From Mesobacillus subterraneus (GTDB lineage Bacteria > Bacillota > Bacilli > Bacillales > Cytobacillaceae): DNA of 64,000 nucleotides. Where the stretch lies: NCBI RefSeq assembly GCF_023715485.1, contig NZ_JAMBOF010000008.1, positions 1 through 64,000 of the forward strand, read 5' to 3'. Positions within the stretch are counted from its first letter, which is position 1; every line of letters starts with the position of its first letter. The position numbers were made by a program, and so were the translations under genes. Shown here one piece after another: positions 17,047 to 27,005 of this stretch. A model generated the notes under the pieces. It was not told the origin of the DNA and did not search any database. It was given only the letters and a program-made list of their open reading frames with translations.

Positions 17047-18021
17047 TTACCGGGTAATCAGTATTTGCTGCGGCTGGATCACATCAGACGCAAGATGATT
17101 TAGAGCTTTTAATTCCTGAACAGGTGTTTTTGTCTTTACAGCAATTGAATGCAATGTATCCCCTGCAGCTACAATATATCTATTTTCTAATGCAGCTTCA
17201 ATTACAAGAATATCTCCTGCAGCGATATGGTCATTTTTAAGATTATTCATATGCGTTATGGCTTCAATAGAAGTCTTGTATTTGGCTGCTATCGACCATA
17301 GTGTCTCCCCGTTTTGGACAGTATGCTTTCTTGATTCATCGTTTGCAGCAGGGACATTTTTAGCTATTTGTGATTTATCCTGTTTTTCAATCTGTTCGTC
17401 CTTTTGAGAGTGGGTGTGTTCTCCAATCTCAGCATCATCAGCCATTCTTAGCTTAGCCACTGTTTCCATCGAAACTGGGTCTATTGATTTCGCCAGGGAG
17501 ATGACTGGCTGGCCCACTGCTGCTTCCCCGAGAGTTGCTACCGGATCCAGGGCGTTCTCTTTTCCATATGTCCACTTTTCCTTATGGACTTCAAAATGGA
17601 GATGAACCCCTGAAGAATCTCCAGTATTCCCCATCAAACCGATGATATCCCCCTGTTTGACAACTTGTCCTTCCTTAACATTCCTTTTGTTAAGATGGGC
17701 ATATACAGTTTCAAGATTATTTTCATGCTTGATGAAAACTACATGGCCATAAGAGCCAGAATAATAAGATTTAGTTACAACGCCTTTATCTACAGTATGT
17801 ACAGGAGTTTTAAATTCACCCGCAATATCGAGCCCCTTATGATGGCCATGCCTTGTACCATAAAGGTCTGTTATAACCCCTTCTGCAGGCCAGACCCAGT
17901 GTGATGTTAAATCAGCTATATCGAGCATTTCTGCCTGAGAGTGCTTTCCGCCGAGAAATAGCAAGCTGATACAGAGTGCCATTAACCCAACAATGAGTAA
18001 ACGCTTTATGTAATCCTGCAT
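17047..18021 (-). CDS. Secreted M23 peptidase with two LysM domains
   Basis: A 324-residue exported protein. After a signal peptide or anchor (residues 6-30) comes an M23 metallopeptidase domain with zinc-ligand motifs HKGLDIAG and HLHFEVH. Two C-terminal LysM domains follow (HTVQNGETLWSIAAKY and YIVAAGDTLHSIAVK). It is expected to cut peptide cross-bridges in the cell wall, anchored by LysM. The intervening linker is rich in charged and glutamine residues. AGGAAG precedes the ATG at 18021. Confidence 0.88.
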   Translation of the reverse strand: MQDYIKRLLIVGLMALCISLLFLGGKHSQAEMLDIADLTSHWVWPAEGVITDLYGTRHGHHKGLDIAGEFKTPVHTVDKGVVTKSYYSGSYGHVVFIKHENNLETVYAHLNKRNVKEGQVVKQGDIIGLMGNTGDSSGVHLHFEVHKEKWTYGKENALDPVATLGEAAVGQPVISLAKSIDPVSMETVAKLRMADDAEIGEHTHSQKDEQIEKQDKSQIAKNVPAANDESRKHTVQNGETLWSIAAKYKTSIEAITHMNNLKNDHIAAGDILVIEAALENRYIVAAGDTLHSIAVKTKTPVQELKALNHLASDVIQPQQILITR

Positions 18022-18111
18022 TTTCTTCCTCCTTAACTTTTGTACTCCCTTTCCATCACTATGACAGCATGTACAGAAATAGAACTCTCATAATGGAAAA
18101 AGAAATAGCTA

Positions 18112-18153
18112 AAAAAAGCACATTCGTTATAATTGGTGAGATGCTGCTTTTTT
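18112..18153. other. Terminator-like inverted repeat upstream of the M23 gene
   Basis: AAAAAAGCA near 18112 pairs with TGCTTTTTT near 18145-18153 across a loop of about 24 nt. It may be a second stop for rsiX transcripts; no other role is evident. Confidence 0.45.
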
Positions 18154-18240
18154 ATGCAAAAGAAGGAAAATTTAGTTGGATATTGTTATACCATTATCAG
18201 TTTGACAATACTTGTAATTGGCGATTCTACTTTTTATAAA

Positions 18241-18407
18241 TGGCTTGTTTAAATTAGACTGTAGATTCCTTTTCAGGCTCTTCGCTTTTTTTCGGAACGG
18301 GGAGGCACCTCAACGCTGTTCGCGCCTATGGGGTATTTTCCGAGAAGTCCCGCGCTTCCGCCTTAATCATTATGGCTTAAGATCAACAGTGACCTTTAAA
18401 ACAGCCA
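18241..18407. mobile_element. Degenerate MITE relic related to the 49274 element
   Basis: The left end GGCTTGTTTAAATTAGACTG aligns with GGCTCTGTTAAATTAGGCTG of the intact element at 49274, and the right end ACCTTTAAAACAGCCA is its inverted counterpart. The interior carries the TTCGCTT- and GC-rich blocks of that element type. About 167 bp. The flanks (TTATAAAT and AATAAAAA) no longer form a clean target duplication. It occupies most of the 18022-18441 spacer. Confidence 0.6.
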
Positions 18408-18410
18408 ATA

Positions 18411-18443
18411 AAAAAAGAAAGACCGAATTGGTCTTTCTTTTTT
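18411..18443 (-). terminator. rsiX terminator
   Basis: AAAAAAGAAAGACC (18411-18424) and GGTCTTTCTTTTTT (18430-18443) form a 14-bp stem with a 5-nt loop. The base of the stem overlaps the rsiX stop codon. Confidence 0.85.
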
Positions 18444-19677
18444 ATTCTATATTTTTCTTGTTTGGCGCGACCGGAACTTGAATTGGCTCGTTCAGATTGA
18501 ATGGTCCTAGCTTCTCGGTACCGGCATTCTCTATTTTTACGGCATCATATCCAAAATCCTTAGCTGTCAAAAGAATAGCTTCGAGATTTGGGAGAAAATT
18601 CTCATTTAATAATCGAATGTTTTTAATGTCGACTATTAATAACTTAGGATTATCCTTTGATTCAACGCCTTCCAATTCTAAATCTTTAGGAATGGAAGCC
18701 TTCAATCTGTGAGATTCGATATTGTTCCTCATTTGTGCAAATGCATCGGAAATCGAATTAAACTTCCCTTTCACAGGAACAATGTAACTTTTTCTCTCCC
18801 CGGTGGGATTAAATAGGTAATACGCCCGGCTTCCTTTTTGATAAGGAGCTATTTTCAATTGATGAGTTTCACCATAATTACTCAGATCAGCACCAGACTT
18901 ACTATTTGTATTGAATTTAACCCAGTCCGCACCATATTCTTTATAATTTTCTTCCATCGCTTCAAGTAACAAAACACTAGAATTACCATATCTATAAATA
19001 TGATCTTCTTCAAGATTCATTAATATTGCCTTGGATTCTTCATCATAAGATATAGTTCCATCTAAAGGATAAAATTCACTTAGGCCCCATTCCTCTTCTT
19101 TTAATTGATCCATCGTTTGTGTGTAGCGGTCGAACCAATTTTCATTCTCATTCGCCGACACAGTGACCGTTACAGGAATATTCACCTGCATGTTGTCATC
19201 TGGAATGGAATAGGTAAGAGCCTGGATATTATCTCCTGCGATCTCTTCGTTATATAAAGCGGTCAAATCTGAATACTTATTTGTATCATCCAGAGCCCTG
19301 AAGTCTTTTGCCTTCTGTTCTTTATCTGTTGCATCCATCATTAAGGTGTTTTCCTGCTCGTCCCCACTCTCTTTGGCAGCATCGTCCCTAGTGGCTGTAT
19401 CCATTTCCATGGATGACTTAGCATCTGAGGCTGAATTGCTGTCGATGCTCTTGTCTGCAGAATGGTTTACACCCATTAATCCAGGTGAAAGAATGAATGC
19501 GAGGAAAAGCACAGCTGCAAGGGCAGCACTTGGAATAACCCAAGCAGGCATCCTTCTTTTTTCAACACGATGGGCAATATTTTGATAAATGTCACGAGGG
19601 TCGCGATGATCTTTTATCTTAGGCATCCGGCCGAGGATTTCTTCTAGCTGCTTATCGCTTAACTGTGACTTTTTCAC
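18442..19677 (-). CDS. rsiX: Anti-sigma-X factor RsiX
   Basis: A 411-residue membrane protein that overlaps the end of sigX by 26 bp, as expected for the cognate anti-sigma factor. The N-terminal 45 residues are cytosolic (sigma-binding), residues about 46-66 span the membrane, and an acidic linker follows. The extracellular C-terminal part contains two GerMN-like segments. It starts with GTG at 19677 behind GGAAGGGATG. It would hold SigX at the membrane until an envelope signal, such as a change in surface charge or antimicrobial peptides, releases it. Confidence 0.88.
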   Translation of the reverse strand: MKKSQLSDKQLEEILGRMPKIKDHRDPRDIYQNIAHRVEKRRMPAWVIPSAALAAVLFLAFILSPGLMGVNHSADKSIDSNSASDAKSSMEMDTATRDDAAKESGDEQENTLMMDATDKEQKAKDFRALDDTNKYSDLTALYNEEIAGDNIQALTYSIPDDNMQVNIPVTVTVSANENENWFDRYTQTMDQLKEEEWGLSEFYPLDGTISYDEESKAILMNLEEDHIYRYGNSSVLLLEAMEENYKEYGADWVKFNTNSKSGADLSNYGETHQLKIAPYQKGSRAYYLFNPTGERKSYIVPVKGKFNSISDAFAQMRNNIESHRLKASIPKDLELEGVESKDNPKLLIVDIKNIRLLNENFLPNLEAILLTAKDFGYDAVKIENAGTEKLGPFNLNEPIQVPVAPNKKNIE

Positions 19678-20203
19678 TAGTCATCCCTTCCTTTTCGATC
19701 ATTTCTTCCATCAGCTTTTTCAACGTCTTTAAAGCACGGTGCTGTGTCGTCTTAACCTTGCTTTCCGTCCAGGATAAAGCTTCAGCGGTTTCCGTGATCG
19801 TTAATTCATGAATATAGCGCATAATGATGACCATTCGCTGGTCAACCGTGCATTGATCAAGGCACCTGTACATCATTTGGATTTCTTCACTTTGCAGAGC
19901 CAAATCTTCTGGCAAGGGCTGGTCATCCCTTACCTCACGCGCGGACATATCGAAGGATTCCAGCAGGCGTTGCTTCCAGCCCTTCTGCTTGCGGAAATGG
20001 TCGATCGCTACGTTCTTGGCGATTGAAAAAAGCCAGGTCTTTTCACTGCTCTTGCCCTCGAACCGATCGTATGCCTTCAAGACGCGAATGTACACTTCCT
20101 GTACCAGGTCTTCTGCCATTTCCCTGTTTTTTACCATATAGAATAAGAATTGAAAAACGTCATGATGATATTTATCATATAATTCATCAAAAACGGAGTT
20201 CAT
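19652..20203 (-). CDS. sigX: ECF sigma factor SigX
   Basis: A 183-residue extracytoplasmic-function sigma factor. Region 2 is visible (DLVQEVYIRVLKAYDRFEGK, KTWLFSIAKNVAIDHFRKQ), as is region 4 (TITETAEALSWTESKVKTTQ). In B. subtilis it controls the dlt and pssA operons, altering cell-surface charge. I prefer the ATG at 20203 over the one at 20227. GGAGG lies 12 nt upstream of 20203, and the predicted transcript from the promoter at 20235-20261 starts near 20227, leaving no leader for the longer form. Confidence 0.9.
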   Translation of the reverse strand: MNSVFDELYDKYHHDVFQFLFYMVKNREMAEDLVQEVYIRVLKAYDRFEGKSSEKTWLFSIAKNVAIDHFRKQKGWKQRLLESFDMSAREVRDDQPLPEDLALQSEEIQMMYRCLDQCTVDQRMVIIMRYIHELTITETAEALSWTESKVKTTQHRALKTLKKLMEEMIEKEGMTSEKVTVKR

Positions 20204-20234
20204 AGGTCTTTTCGCCTCCGTATTCATAAGATTA

Positions 20235-20261
20235 GTCGTTATGTAGACAATAAAAGTTTCA
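20235..20261 (-). promoter_or_regulatory. Autoregulatory SigX promoter of sigX-rsiX
   Basis: On the minus strand TGAAAC (20256-20261) followed by TTTT, with a 17-bp spacer, then CGAC (20235-20238). This is the ECF promoter pattern expected for SigX (TGWAAC and CGAC). Confidence 0.7.
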
Positions 20262-20442
20262 TATTAACTATATTATTTTTAGATTGGAAATGAAAGGATT
20301 TTTCGTGGACAAAATAATCACGCTCTTCATATGTTCTGACGTAATTAACAGACAAACATAAAAAAATAGGTCAAAAAAACATATAAAAGGGGCACTGCAA
20401 AGCATTTCGGCTATTTGTTCAGGAAAGGTCGTCAAAGGGGAA

Positions 20443-20806
20443 CAAAAAGCGCAAGCGCCTCGTTCAGCCATGACAAGCGCTGGAGGGCCGACCGATGAAG
20501 TCGTTCTTTGACTCCACCCGAGCGGACCGAAATCGAAAAGTATAGGCGACTGTTCAACTCCGACAAGCGCTGGAGGGCCTGACAGTGAAGTCGTTCTTTG
20601 ACTTCATTGGCAGGACCGAAATCGAAATGTATAGCCGACTGTCCAGAAACGCAGAAACTGGAGACTCCACCAAAGAAGCGCTTTTTGCTTCTGCCGGGGG
20701 AGGTGAAGTTTCGGAGTTCTAGGAGTCGACACTAGACAAGCGGCTCGAGGAGTTAGGAGCCGGAGATAGACAAGCGACTCGAGGGGCTAGGCGCTGGAGC
20801 TGGATT
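20443..20806. repeat. Structured composite repeat (90-bp and 34-bp tandem units)
   Basis: A 364-bp non-coding block, more GC-rich than its surroundings. Two units beginning GACAAGCGCTGGAGGG start at 20472 and 20562 (period 90). Each contains a hairpin around GAAGTCGTTCTTTGAC whose arms differ between units yet keep pairing. A hairpin AAGAAGCGCTTTTTGCTTCT lies near 20675-20694. Two units beginning TAGACAAGCG start at 20733 and 20767 (period 34). Fragments of the same kind recur at 55804-55845. I recognise such blocks as dispersed repeats of Bacillaceae genomes, without known function. Confidence 0.7.
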
Positions 20807-20863
20807 AAGAAAACTACTTCTAGTTATCCACAACTAAATAATTTTATAATTTCATAAAGAAAA

Positions 20864-20894
20864 CAAAAAAAGCCCATCCCAATATGGGATGGAC
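20864..20894 (-). terminator. resDE terminator
   Basis: On the minus strand CCATCCC pairs with GGGATGG around a short AT loop and is followed by GCTTTTTTTG. It lies about 60 bp after the resE stop. Confidence 0.85.
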
Positions 20895-20954
20895 CTCGGC
20901 AAGTTATGCTAAATGTTCCTTGTGAATCAAGAATAGTCGGCAAGTAATCCTAAT

Positions 20955-22742
20955 TTACTCAATATTTCGAGGAATAAAAAAGGAAAATGTCGTTCCTTGT
21001 CCAAGTTTGCTTTTTACTGCAATATTTCCGCGGTGGGCATCAATGATATTCTTTGCAATCGCAAGCCCAAGTCCTGTACCGGAAACACCACGAGTTCGCG
21101 ATTTATCCGCTTTATAAAATCTCTCGAACAAGAATGGCAAATCTTCCTCAGGAATCCCAGGGCCCTGATCGCTGACCTCGAAATATAAACCACGCTCATC
21201 AGTTCTTCCGCTAATGACAACGGAAGCAGAATCAGGCACGTGTCTAATCGCATTATCGATCAGATTGGTCAGAACCTGTTCAATCCGATCAGGATCAAAC
21301 CTGAAGAATTGCTCCTCGGCGTCCAACTTGAGTGATAATTCAATGCCTTTTTCCTTCGCTAAACCATGGAATTTGTGGATAATCCGATTTAAGTAAGGCT
21401 CGATCTCGATTGACTCCAAGTTCAGAAGAATATGGCCCGCTTCCATTCGCGCCAGGTCGAGCAGCTCATTTACTAGTCTACCCATACGAAGCGATTCATC
21501 ATAGATGATTTTAGCCATTTCCTTTTTCTCTTCATCAGTTTGAGCGATATCATCGACAATCGCTTCACTGTAACCCTGCATCATTGATATTGGGGTCCTT
21601 AGTTCGTGTGAAACATTGGCAATGAAATCTTCCCGAAGTTTGTCAAGTTTACGTTCCTCGGTCATATCCCTGACAACGGCCACCGCGCCGCGGATAAACC
21701 GTTTATTATAGAGCGGGCTGACGATGATAACCCAAGTTCTTCCCTGGGCTGTTACCTCACCGGTTTGCTCTTTTTCAGTATTCACGGCGAGCTGAAACAG
21801 TTCCATGACCTCAGAAGGTACAGCATCTGTATTTTCTGAAGCAAGACCTTGCTCATAATACCAGTATCTCAAAAACAATTCAGCGGGCGGATTGGTGATC
21901 AAGATGGTCCCATCTCGATTAAACGTGATCACACCATCCGCCATGCTGCTTAATATGCTTGTCAGCTGCTCCTTTTCCTGGCTCAGGGCATTCATGTTGA
22001 ACTTTAGCTGTCTGCCCATCTGGTTGAAGGCGGTCGCAAGTTCACCGATTTCATCGTGGGTAAGAATCGGTACTTTCGTATCAAATTTACCTCTCGCTAC
22101 CTCAAAAGCTGCTTCCCGCATTTTTCGGAGCGGAGACGTGATCCTGGTCGATAGGAAAAATGCAAATATTGTGGTCAGGACAATCGCTACTCCCGCAGCT
22201 AGCAATATGAATTTTGTGGTCAGCCTAGTCGTTTCTTCCATAACCTCGAGGGACTGGTAAATGAAAACGGCGCCATTTTCTTTCTCATATTGGTTCAGCG
22301 GTACACCGATCATCAAATATTGCGTATCATCGACCTGGCTTGATACTTCAGGCAATGAAGTAATAATATCCACTTTTTCATCTTCATTAAAAACATGTGC
22401 CAAAGTTTTTTCTGACTTAAAGAAAGAAATGGGAACATGGACAGCGTTCTCCCCGCCTGGCGAATAAAAATAGTTATTTTCATCCCTGATCACGGTCACC
22501 CTGGAATCGTCATCAATCATTTCCCATGCTATTTCAAGTCCTAATTCTTCCTCCTGGCCAGGATGGTCCTCAAGAACTTTAGCAATTTTTTCAGCAGTAT
22601 TGGTGAGTCCTTTACGTGTTTCATTAATATGATAGTTTTCAAAAAACTCCAGCAGCATAACTGTCAGGATAAAAAGTACAAATGAAACAAGCAGAAGGAT
22701 GGTAACCCAAAGTTTACCTACTACACTCCGCCAGAACATCAT
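20955..22742 (-). CDS. resE: Sensor histidine kinase ResE
   Basis: A 595-residue membrane kinase. Two membrane helices (about 10-31 and 175-197) flank an extracytoplasmic domain. HAMP (near 198-250), PAS (about 260-360), a dimerisation/phosphoacceptor box ([16 protein letters not shown]) and a catalytic ATPase domain ([25 protein letters not shown]) follow. It phosphorylates ResD when oxygen is limiting or nitric oxide is present. The start overlaps the resD stop codon as ATGA, so the pair is co-translated. Confidence 0.93.
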   Translation of the reverse strand: MMFWRSVVGKLWVTILLLVSFVLFILTVMLLEFFENYHINETRKGLTNTAEKIAKVLEDHPGQEEELGLEIAWEMIDDDSRVTVIRDENNYFYSPGGENAVHVPISFFKSEKTLAHVFNEDEKVDIITSLPEVSSQVDDTQYLMIGVPLNQYEKENGAVFIYQSLEVMEETTRLTTKFILLAAGVAIVLTTIFAFFLSTRITSPLRKMREAAFEVARGKFDTKVPILTHDEIGELATAFNQMGRQLKFNMNALSQEKEQLTSILSSMADGVITFNRDGTILITNPPAELFLRYWYYEQGLASENTDAVPSEVMELFQLAVNTEKEQTGEVTAQGRTWVIIVSPLYNKRFIRGAVAVVRDMTEERKLDKLREDFIANVSHELRTPISMMQGYSEAIVDDIAQTDEEKKEMAKIIYDESLRMGRLVNELLDLARMEAGHILLNLESIEIEPYLNRIIHKFHGLAKEKGIELSLKLDAEEQFFRFDPDRIEQVLTNLIDNAIRHVPDSASVVISGRTDERGLYFEVSDQGPGIPEEDLPFLFERFYKADKSRTRGVSGTGLGLAIAKNIIDAHRGNIAVKSKLGQGTTFSFFIPRNIE

Positions 22743-23455
22743 TCATTGACTACCTCAAACTTGTAGCCAACCCCCCAGACAGTTACGATCATTTTCGCGG
22801 CCTGTTCAGAAACTTTGTTCAGCTTCTCGCGGAGTCTCTTAACATGTGTATCTACTGTTCGCAGGTCACCGAAAAATTCATAGTGCCAAACTTCCTTTAA
22901 TAATTGCTCACGATCGAAAACTTTATCCGGAGATTTTGCAAGGAAATATAGAAGCTCGTATTCTTTAGGAGTCAAGCTTACTTCTTTGCCGTCAGCCGAA
23001 ACCCTATGGGCATCGTTGTCAATGGTTAAATGAGGGAAAACAATCACATCTTTAGCAGTCGTTTCTGTCTGAAGATAACTTGTGCTTGAAGAACGTCGCA
23101 GCATTGCCTTTACGCGCAGCACTACCTCCCGTGGGCTGAATGGCTTAACGATATAATCATCTGTACCAACCTCGAAACCCTGTACCCTGTTCACTTCTTC
23201 ACCTTTCGCTGTCAGCATGATCACAGGAGTTGATTTCTTCTCCCGCAAGTCACGGCAAACCTCGATGCCATCTTTCCCGGGCATCATTAAATCAAGAAGG
23301 ATAACGTCGTAATCGTTGGCAAGCGACTTCGCCAGCGCTTCATTTCCGTCTTCAGCTTCATCAATAATATAGTTCTCTCTTTCAAGATACATCTTTAATA
23401 AACGTCTGATTCTTTCTTCATCATCCACTACTAAAATCTTTACGTCTTTTTCCAT
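22739..23455 (-). CDS. resD: Response regulator ResD
   Basis: A 238-residue OmpR/PhoB-type regulator. The receiver domain has the acidic pocket (VVDDEE) and phosphoacceptor Asp55 (LLDLMMPG). The C-terminal winged helix contains [17 protein letters not shown] and [14 protein letters not shown]. It activates genes for aerobic and anaerobic respiration, including cytochrome biogenesis. GGGAGGG precedes the ATG at 23455. It is separated from resC by a hairpin at 23524-23546. Confidence 0.94.
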   Translation of the reverse strand: MEKDVKILVVDDEERIRRLLKMYLERENYIIDEAEDGNEALAKSLANDYDVILLDLMMPGKDGIEVCRDLREKKSTPVIMLTAKGEEVNRVQGFEVGTDDYIVKPFSPREVVLRVKAMLRRSSSTSYLQTETTAKDVIVFPHLTIDNDAHRVSADGKEVSLTPKEYELLYFLAKSPDKVFDREQLLKEVWHYEFFGDLRTVDTHVKRLREKLNKVSEQAAKMIVTVWGVGYKFEVVNE

Positions 23456-23523
23456 AAGGTATATCCCTCCCTGCGAATATTTTACATAAACATGGGCGTT
23501 CTTGCCACGCTTTTTTGAAAAAG

Positions 23524-23546
23524 GCCTTCACTAATACAGTGAAGGC
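23524..23546 (-). terminator. Hairpin between resC and resD
   Basis: GCCTTCACT (23524-23532) and AGTGAAGGC (23538-23546) form a 9-bp stem with a 5-nt loop. On the minus strand it is followed by CTTTTTC. It would reduce readthrough from resABC into resDE, implying a separate resD promoter. Confidence 0.75.
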
Positions 23547-23564
23547 TTAAAAATTTCGACACAT

Positions 23565-24752
23565 TTACGAACCTGCATAAGAATGCAAGCCAGCAATGAC
23601 TAGGTTTACAGCTACAAGATTAAACATGATGATGATAAATCCGATTACGGCAAGCCATGCGGATTTTTCCCCGTGCCAGCCTTTTGAAAGGCGCAAGTGG
23701 AGGAATGCTGCATAAAACAGCCAAGTAATCAATGCCCATACTTCTTTCGGATCCCATCCCCAGAATCGTGTCCAGGCGATTTGCGCCCATATCATCGCAA
23801 AAATGAGTCCTCCAAGTGTAAATACAGGAAAACCGATTAGTACAGATCGATAGCCGATCTCATCGACGAGGTCAAGATTGATATTTTTCGTCCAAGGCTT
23901 TAGTGCTGCTGCAATACGCTTACGCAGTATAGCTCTTAATAAAACATATAATACTATACCCGAAGCTAGGGACCAAATAACAGTATTCAGTTTTTTCGCG
24001 CTGATAATTGCAGGTGTTTCAATCAACGGTTCAAAGCGGTCCTTGTCTGTCAGCTCAAACTGGTGTGGGCCGACAACGGCAGGTATCGTGTATTTCTCTG
24101 TTGCTGGCTGACCCTCTTTGTTAACATAGTTAAAGTTTGCCTGATAATCCGTTGCTGCAAAGAAGCTGGAAACAAACACGAAACCAAGCGTGCTGATCAA
24201 ACCAAACAAGACTACTTCAAGCCACAAAGTGCTTTTGCTTTTCTTCGTCTGGTCAACACTTTTAACAAGATAGATCAAGCCAGCTGCAAAACTTACAGCT
24301 AAAATTGCTTGGCCAATAGCCGTTGTCGTCACATGGATGTGCAGCCAATAGCTCTGAAGCGCAGGAATCAATGGAGTCACGTCTCTTGGGAACATGCTTC
24401 CATAAGCAATGATCAATGCAGCTACAGGCAACGTGAACAGACCTAACAGCGGCGTCTTATACATAAAATATAGAGCGATAAATGCACCTACCAACGCCAT
24501 TCCAAAAAACGTCGTGAATTCAAACAGGTTGCTTACCGGTGCATGGCCGGATGCAATCCATCTTAATACAAAAAATGTAAGCTGGGACAGGAAGCCAGCT
24601 ATTGTAACAACAATACCTATTTTCGCCCATTTATTAGGGGAATCCTTCTTGTCCGCATGCCTTTTATCCTTAATTGCTCCCCCGAAAAACAAAATGCCGA
24701 CTAAATATAGGATAAACGCCGTAAACAGGAAGTTTGAACTTAATTCAACCAT
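23565..24752 (-). CDS. resC: Cytochrome c biogenesis protein ResC (CcsA/CcsB family)
   Basis: A 395-residue multi-pass membrane protein of the haem-handling system II for cytochrome c maturation. The tryptophan-rich haem-binding segment is visible near the C terminus ([15 protein letters not shown]), with conserved histidines nearby ([10 protein letters not shown] and LHSYAG). It forms a complex with ResB to carry haem across the membrane. GGAGGG precedes the start, and the gene lies 12 bp after resB. Confidence 0.94.
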   Translation of the reverse strand: MVELSSNFLFTAFILYLVGILFFGGAIKDKRHADKKDSPNKWAKIGIVVTIAGFLSQLTFFVLRWIASGHAPVSNLFEFTTFFGMALVGAFIALYFMYKTPLLGLFTLPVAALIIAYGSMFPRDVTPLIPALQSYWLHIHVTTTAIGQAILAVSFAAGLIYLVKSVDQTKKSKSTLWLEVVLFGLISTLGFVFVSSFFAATDYQANFNYVNKEGQPATEKYTIPAVVGPHQFELTDKDRFEPLIETPAIISAKKLNTVIWSLASGIVLYVLLRAILRKRIAAALKPWTKNINLDLVDEIGYRSVLIGFPVFTLGGLIFAMIWAQIAWTRFWGWDPKEVWALITWLFYAAFLHLRLSKGWHGEKSAWLAVIGFIIIMFNLVAVNLVIAGLHSYAGS

Positions 24753-24764
24753 GATTTTCCCTCC

Positions 24765-26390
24765 TTATTCCTTCTTGTCGTCTGACAGCTGGTCTTCTGG
24801 AGCCTTAATGCCTGAATCAGCAAAAATTGTATCAAGCTCTCTTTTCAAACCATGCCAGTTCTTGTTTGTGTGTGCCGCTGTCCAAATTTGGCTGTCTACT
24901 CTTCTGATCCATAGACGGCGGTGGTTCCAATAGGCTCCCTGGACAACACCGATCATGAAGATCAAGCCGCCAAGGCCAATGAGCCAGAGTGTAAGATCTT
25001 TTCTGACTGTAAGGGCAGTCACATTCTTAGTCTCGACACCGTTGAATATCATCTTATAATCATTGTCACCCATCGGCTCGATTGTCTGTCTGATCGCGAC
25101 GAAACTAATTTCCCCTTCTGGCTTATCCGGAGTGAACATCTTAAAGATGAATGCCGGATTATTAGGAATTCTCGACTTAGTGGCAGGTTCACCATCCTCA
25201 TTGAATTCAAAGTCAGGGAAGTAGCTCATGACTTCGACTTTATAGCCATTGCCAAGATCGTAATTCATTTCTGGATCATATAAATCGACTGCTACATCAC
25301 CAAATTGATCCCCAGTTTTTTTGTTTTCGAGTTTAAAAGCCATCTTGTTCATTTCATCAAGCTTATAATCTACCTGGTACAATGCAAATCCATCAATTTT
25401 CAGCGGCTTGTTTACCTGGATAGACTGGTCACGGACTTTTTCAAGTTCTGGCTTTTCGCCTGGGACCGTGTCACCCTGTTTTTTGTATAATGTCGCGTCT
25501 GTTTGATAATTTTTTACAACCGTTCCTACTTTATCGATCGCATTCTGAAAAACTTCATCATCTTTTTCTTTATCATAGACTTCAAAGATAAATGCATTGT
25601 TTTTCAGATAATATTGTCCTTCAGTGCCGGGGATGGCTTTCGTTTCTCCTTCCCTCAGCCAAAGAATTTCATCCACATACATTCCCGGGACGAAACGCAG
25701 CATGCCGCCGAGCAAAAAGATCACAAGACCTAAATGATTGACATATGGGCCCCATCTTGAGAATCGGTTTTTTTCAGCGAGTATGTTCCCATTTTCCTCA
25801 CGGATTTTGTATCGCTTTTGAGTTAATAGATTCTTGATTTTGTCGACAGTTTCCCCTGACAAGTCAGCATTAGATACACTGAACATTCTTTGGCGCTTCA
25901 AAAAGCTTTCATGCCTTGAAACCCTCTGATTTGTAAGTGACCTATATAAAGGCACCACCCTGTCAAGGCTGGCAATAATTAGCGAAATACCCAGCGCTGC
26001 AATCAGAAGTAAGTACCACCACGAACTGTAAAGATTATGAAAACCTAAATCATAATAAAGCTTTCCCAGCCATCCGTATTGTTCTTGATAATATTCCCCT
26101 GCAGGCATTAACGGCGGGATATACATTTCCTGCGGGAAAATCGTTCCAAGCGAAGATGCAACCAACAGAATGATAATCAACCATACTCCAACTTTTACCG
26201 AGGAGAAAAAATTCCATATTTTATCGATGATCGTCTTATTGTAGGTTTGTGAGCGTCGCGCGCTTCCCTCATACCGCATATCTACAAGCTGCTTTTCTTT
26301 TTCCTTTTCCTCCAGCACTCTCCCGCATGATTCACAAAGAATGGTTCCATGCGGATTAACATGGCCGCATTCACATTTTATTTCATTCAT
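24765..26390 (-). CDS. resB: Cytochrome c biogenesis protein ResB, with N-terminal zinc-ribbon-like extension
   Basis: A 541-residue membrane protein of cytochrome c maturation system II. It has membrane segments near residues 68-88, 126-144, 214-234 and 473-491, with a large extracytoplasmic domain between the last two. The first 30 residues contain CECGH and CESCG, a four-cysteine zinc-ribbon-like pair ahead of the conserved ResB domain. GGGAG precedes ATG 26390. The gene lies 27 bp after resA on the same transcript. Confidence 0.93.
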   Translation of the reverse strand: MNEIKCECGHVNPHGTILCESCGRVLEEKEKEKQLVDMRYEGSARRSQTYNKTIIDKIWNFFSSVKVGVWLIIILLVASSLGTIFPQEMYIPPLMPAGEYYQEQYGWLGKLYYDLGFHNLYSSWWYLLLIAALGISLIIASLDRVVPLYRSLTNQRVSRHESFLKRQRMFSVSNADLSGETVDKIKNLLTQKRYKIREENGNILAEKNRFSRWGPYVNHLGLVIFLLGGMLRFVPGMYVDEILWLREGETKAIPGTEGQYYLKNNAFIFEVYDKEKDDEVFQNAIDKVGTVVKNYQTDATLYKKQGDTVPGEKPELEKVRDQSIQVNKPLKIDGFALYQVDYKLDEMNKMAFKLENKKTGDQFGDVAVDLYDPEMNYDLGNGYKVEVMSYFPDFEFNEDGEPATKSRIPNNPAFIFKMFTPDKPEGEISFVAIRQTIEPMGDNDYKMIFNGVETKNVTALTVRKDLTLWLIGLGGLIFMIGVVQGAYWNHRRLWIRRVDSQIWTAAHTNKNWHGLKRELDTIFADSGIKAPEDQLSDDKKE

Positions 26391-26417
26391 TGTAAAAACT
26401 CCCTGTTACCCTTACTG

Positions 26418-26942
26418 TTAAGGTTTAATCTGTTCCATGAATTCACGGACTGTTTCTTCTGTCAGTTCACCAGTATGACTTTTTACGACATTTCCTTCTT
26501 TATCAATTAAAAATGTGATTGGCAGCGGATTGATTCCGTAAGCTGCCTGGACTTGTCCGTCCTTATCGATCAGCACTGGAAAATTAAGCCCTTTACGTTC
26601 AACGAATTTATTTACCACCAATTCTGATTCACTTGAATCAATTGCCAGAACCTGTACGCCCTGGTCTTTAAATTGCTGGTACTGGTTTTCAATATAAGGC
26701 ATTTCCCTTTCACACGGTTTGCACCATGTAGCCCAAAAGTTCACGAAAACCCCCTGGCCCTTATATTCAGAAAGCCTGTGCTTATTGCCTTCCATGTCAA
26801 CAAGGACAAAATCAGGCGCGGGTTTGCCAACTTCAATCTTCTGATTTTTATCTTTATTCATGTTGGCATACAACGTATAACCGACCGCTAAGGCCAAAAC
26901 CGCAAGAATTATAGTCCTGGTGACAAGACGTTTCTTTTTCAT
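26418..26942 (-). CDS. resA: Membrane-anchored thiol-disulfide oxidoreductase ResA
   Basis: A 174-residue thioredoxin-like protein held by one N-terminal membrane helix (residues 8-26), with its catalytic domain outside. The active site is WCKPC, cysteines 74 and 77; B. subtilis ResA has CEPC at the same place. It reduces the haem-binding cysteines of apocytochrome c before haem attachment by ResBC. GGAGG precedes ATG 26942. It is the first gene of the res cluster and lies 63 bp after rluB. Confidence 0.95.
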   Translation of the reverse strand: MKKKRLVTRTIILAVLALAVGYTLYANMNKDKNQKIEVGKPAPDFVLVDMEGNKHRLSEYKGQGVFVNFWATWCKPCEREMPYIENQYQQFKDQGVQVLAIDSSESELVVNKFVERKGLNFPVLIDKDGQVQAAYGINPLPITFLIDKEGNVVKSHTGELTEETVREFMEQIKP

Positions 26943-27005
26943 TTTAAACCTCCTACCGTATTTCTCCCTAATTATATCATTACAACTAAATCTATGTTGA
27001 AAAGT

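Noticed and set aside
24409-24933. 174-residue plus-strand ORF
   Set aside because: Antisense to resC and resB; no ribosome site or family likeness.
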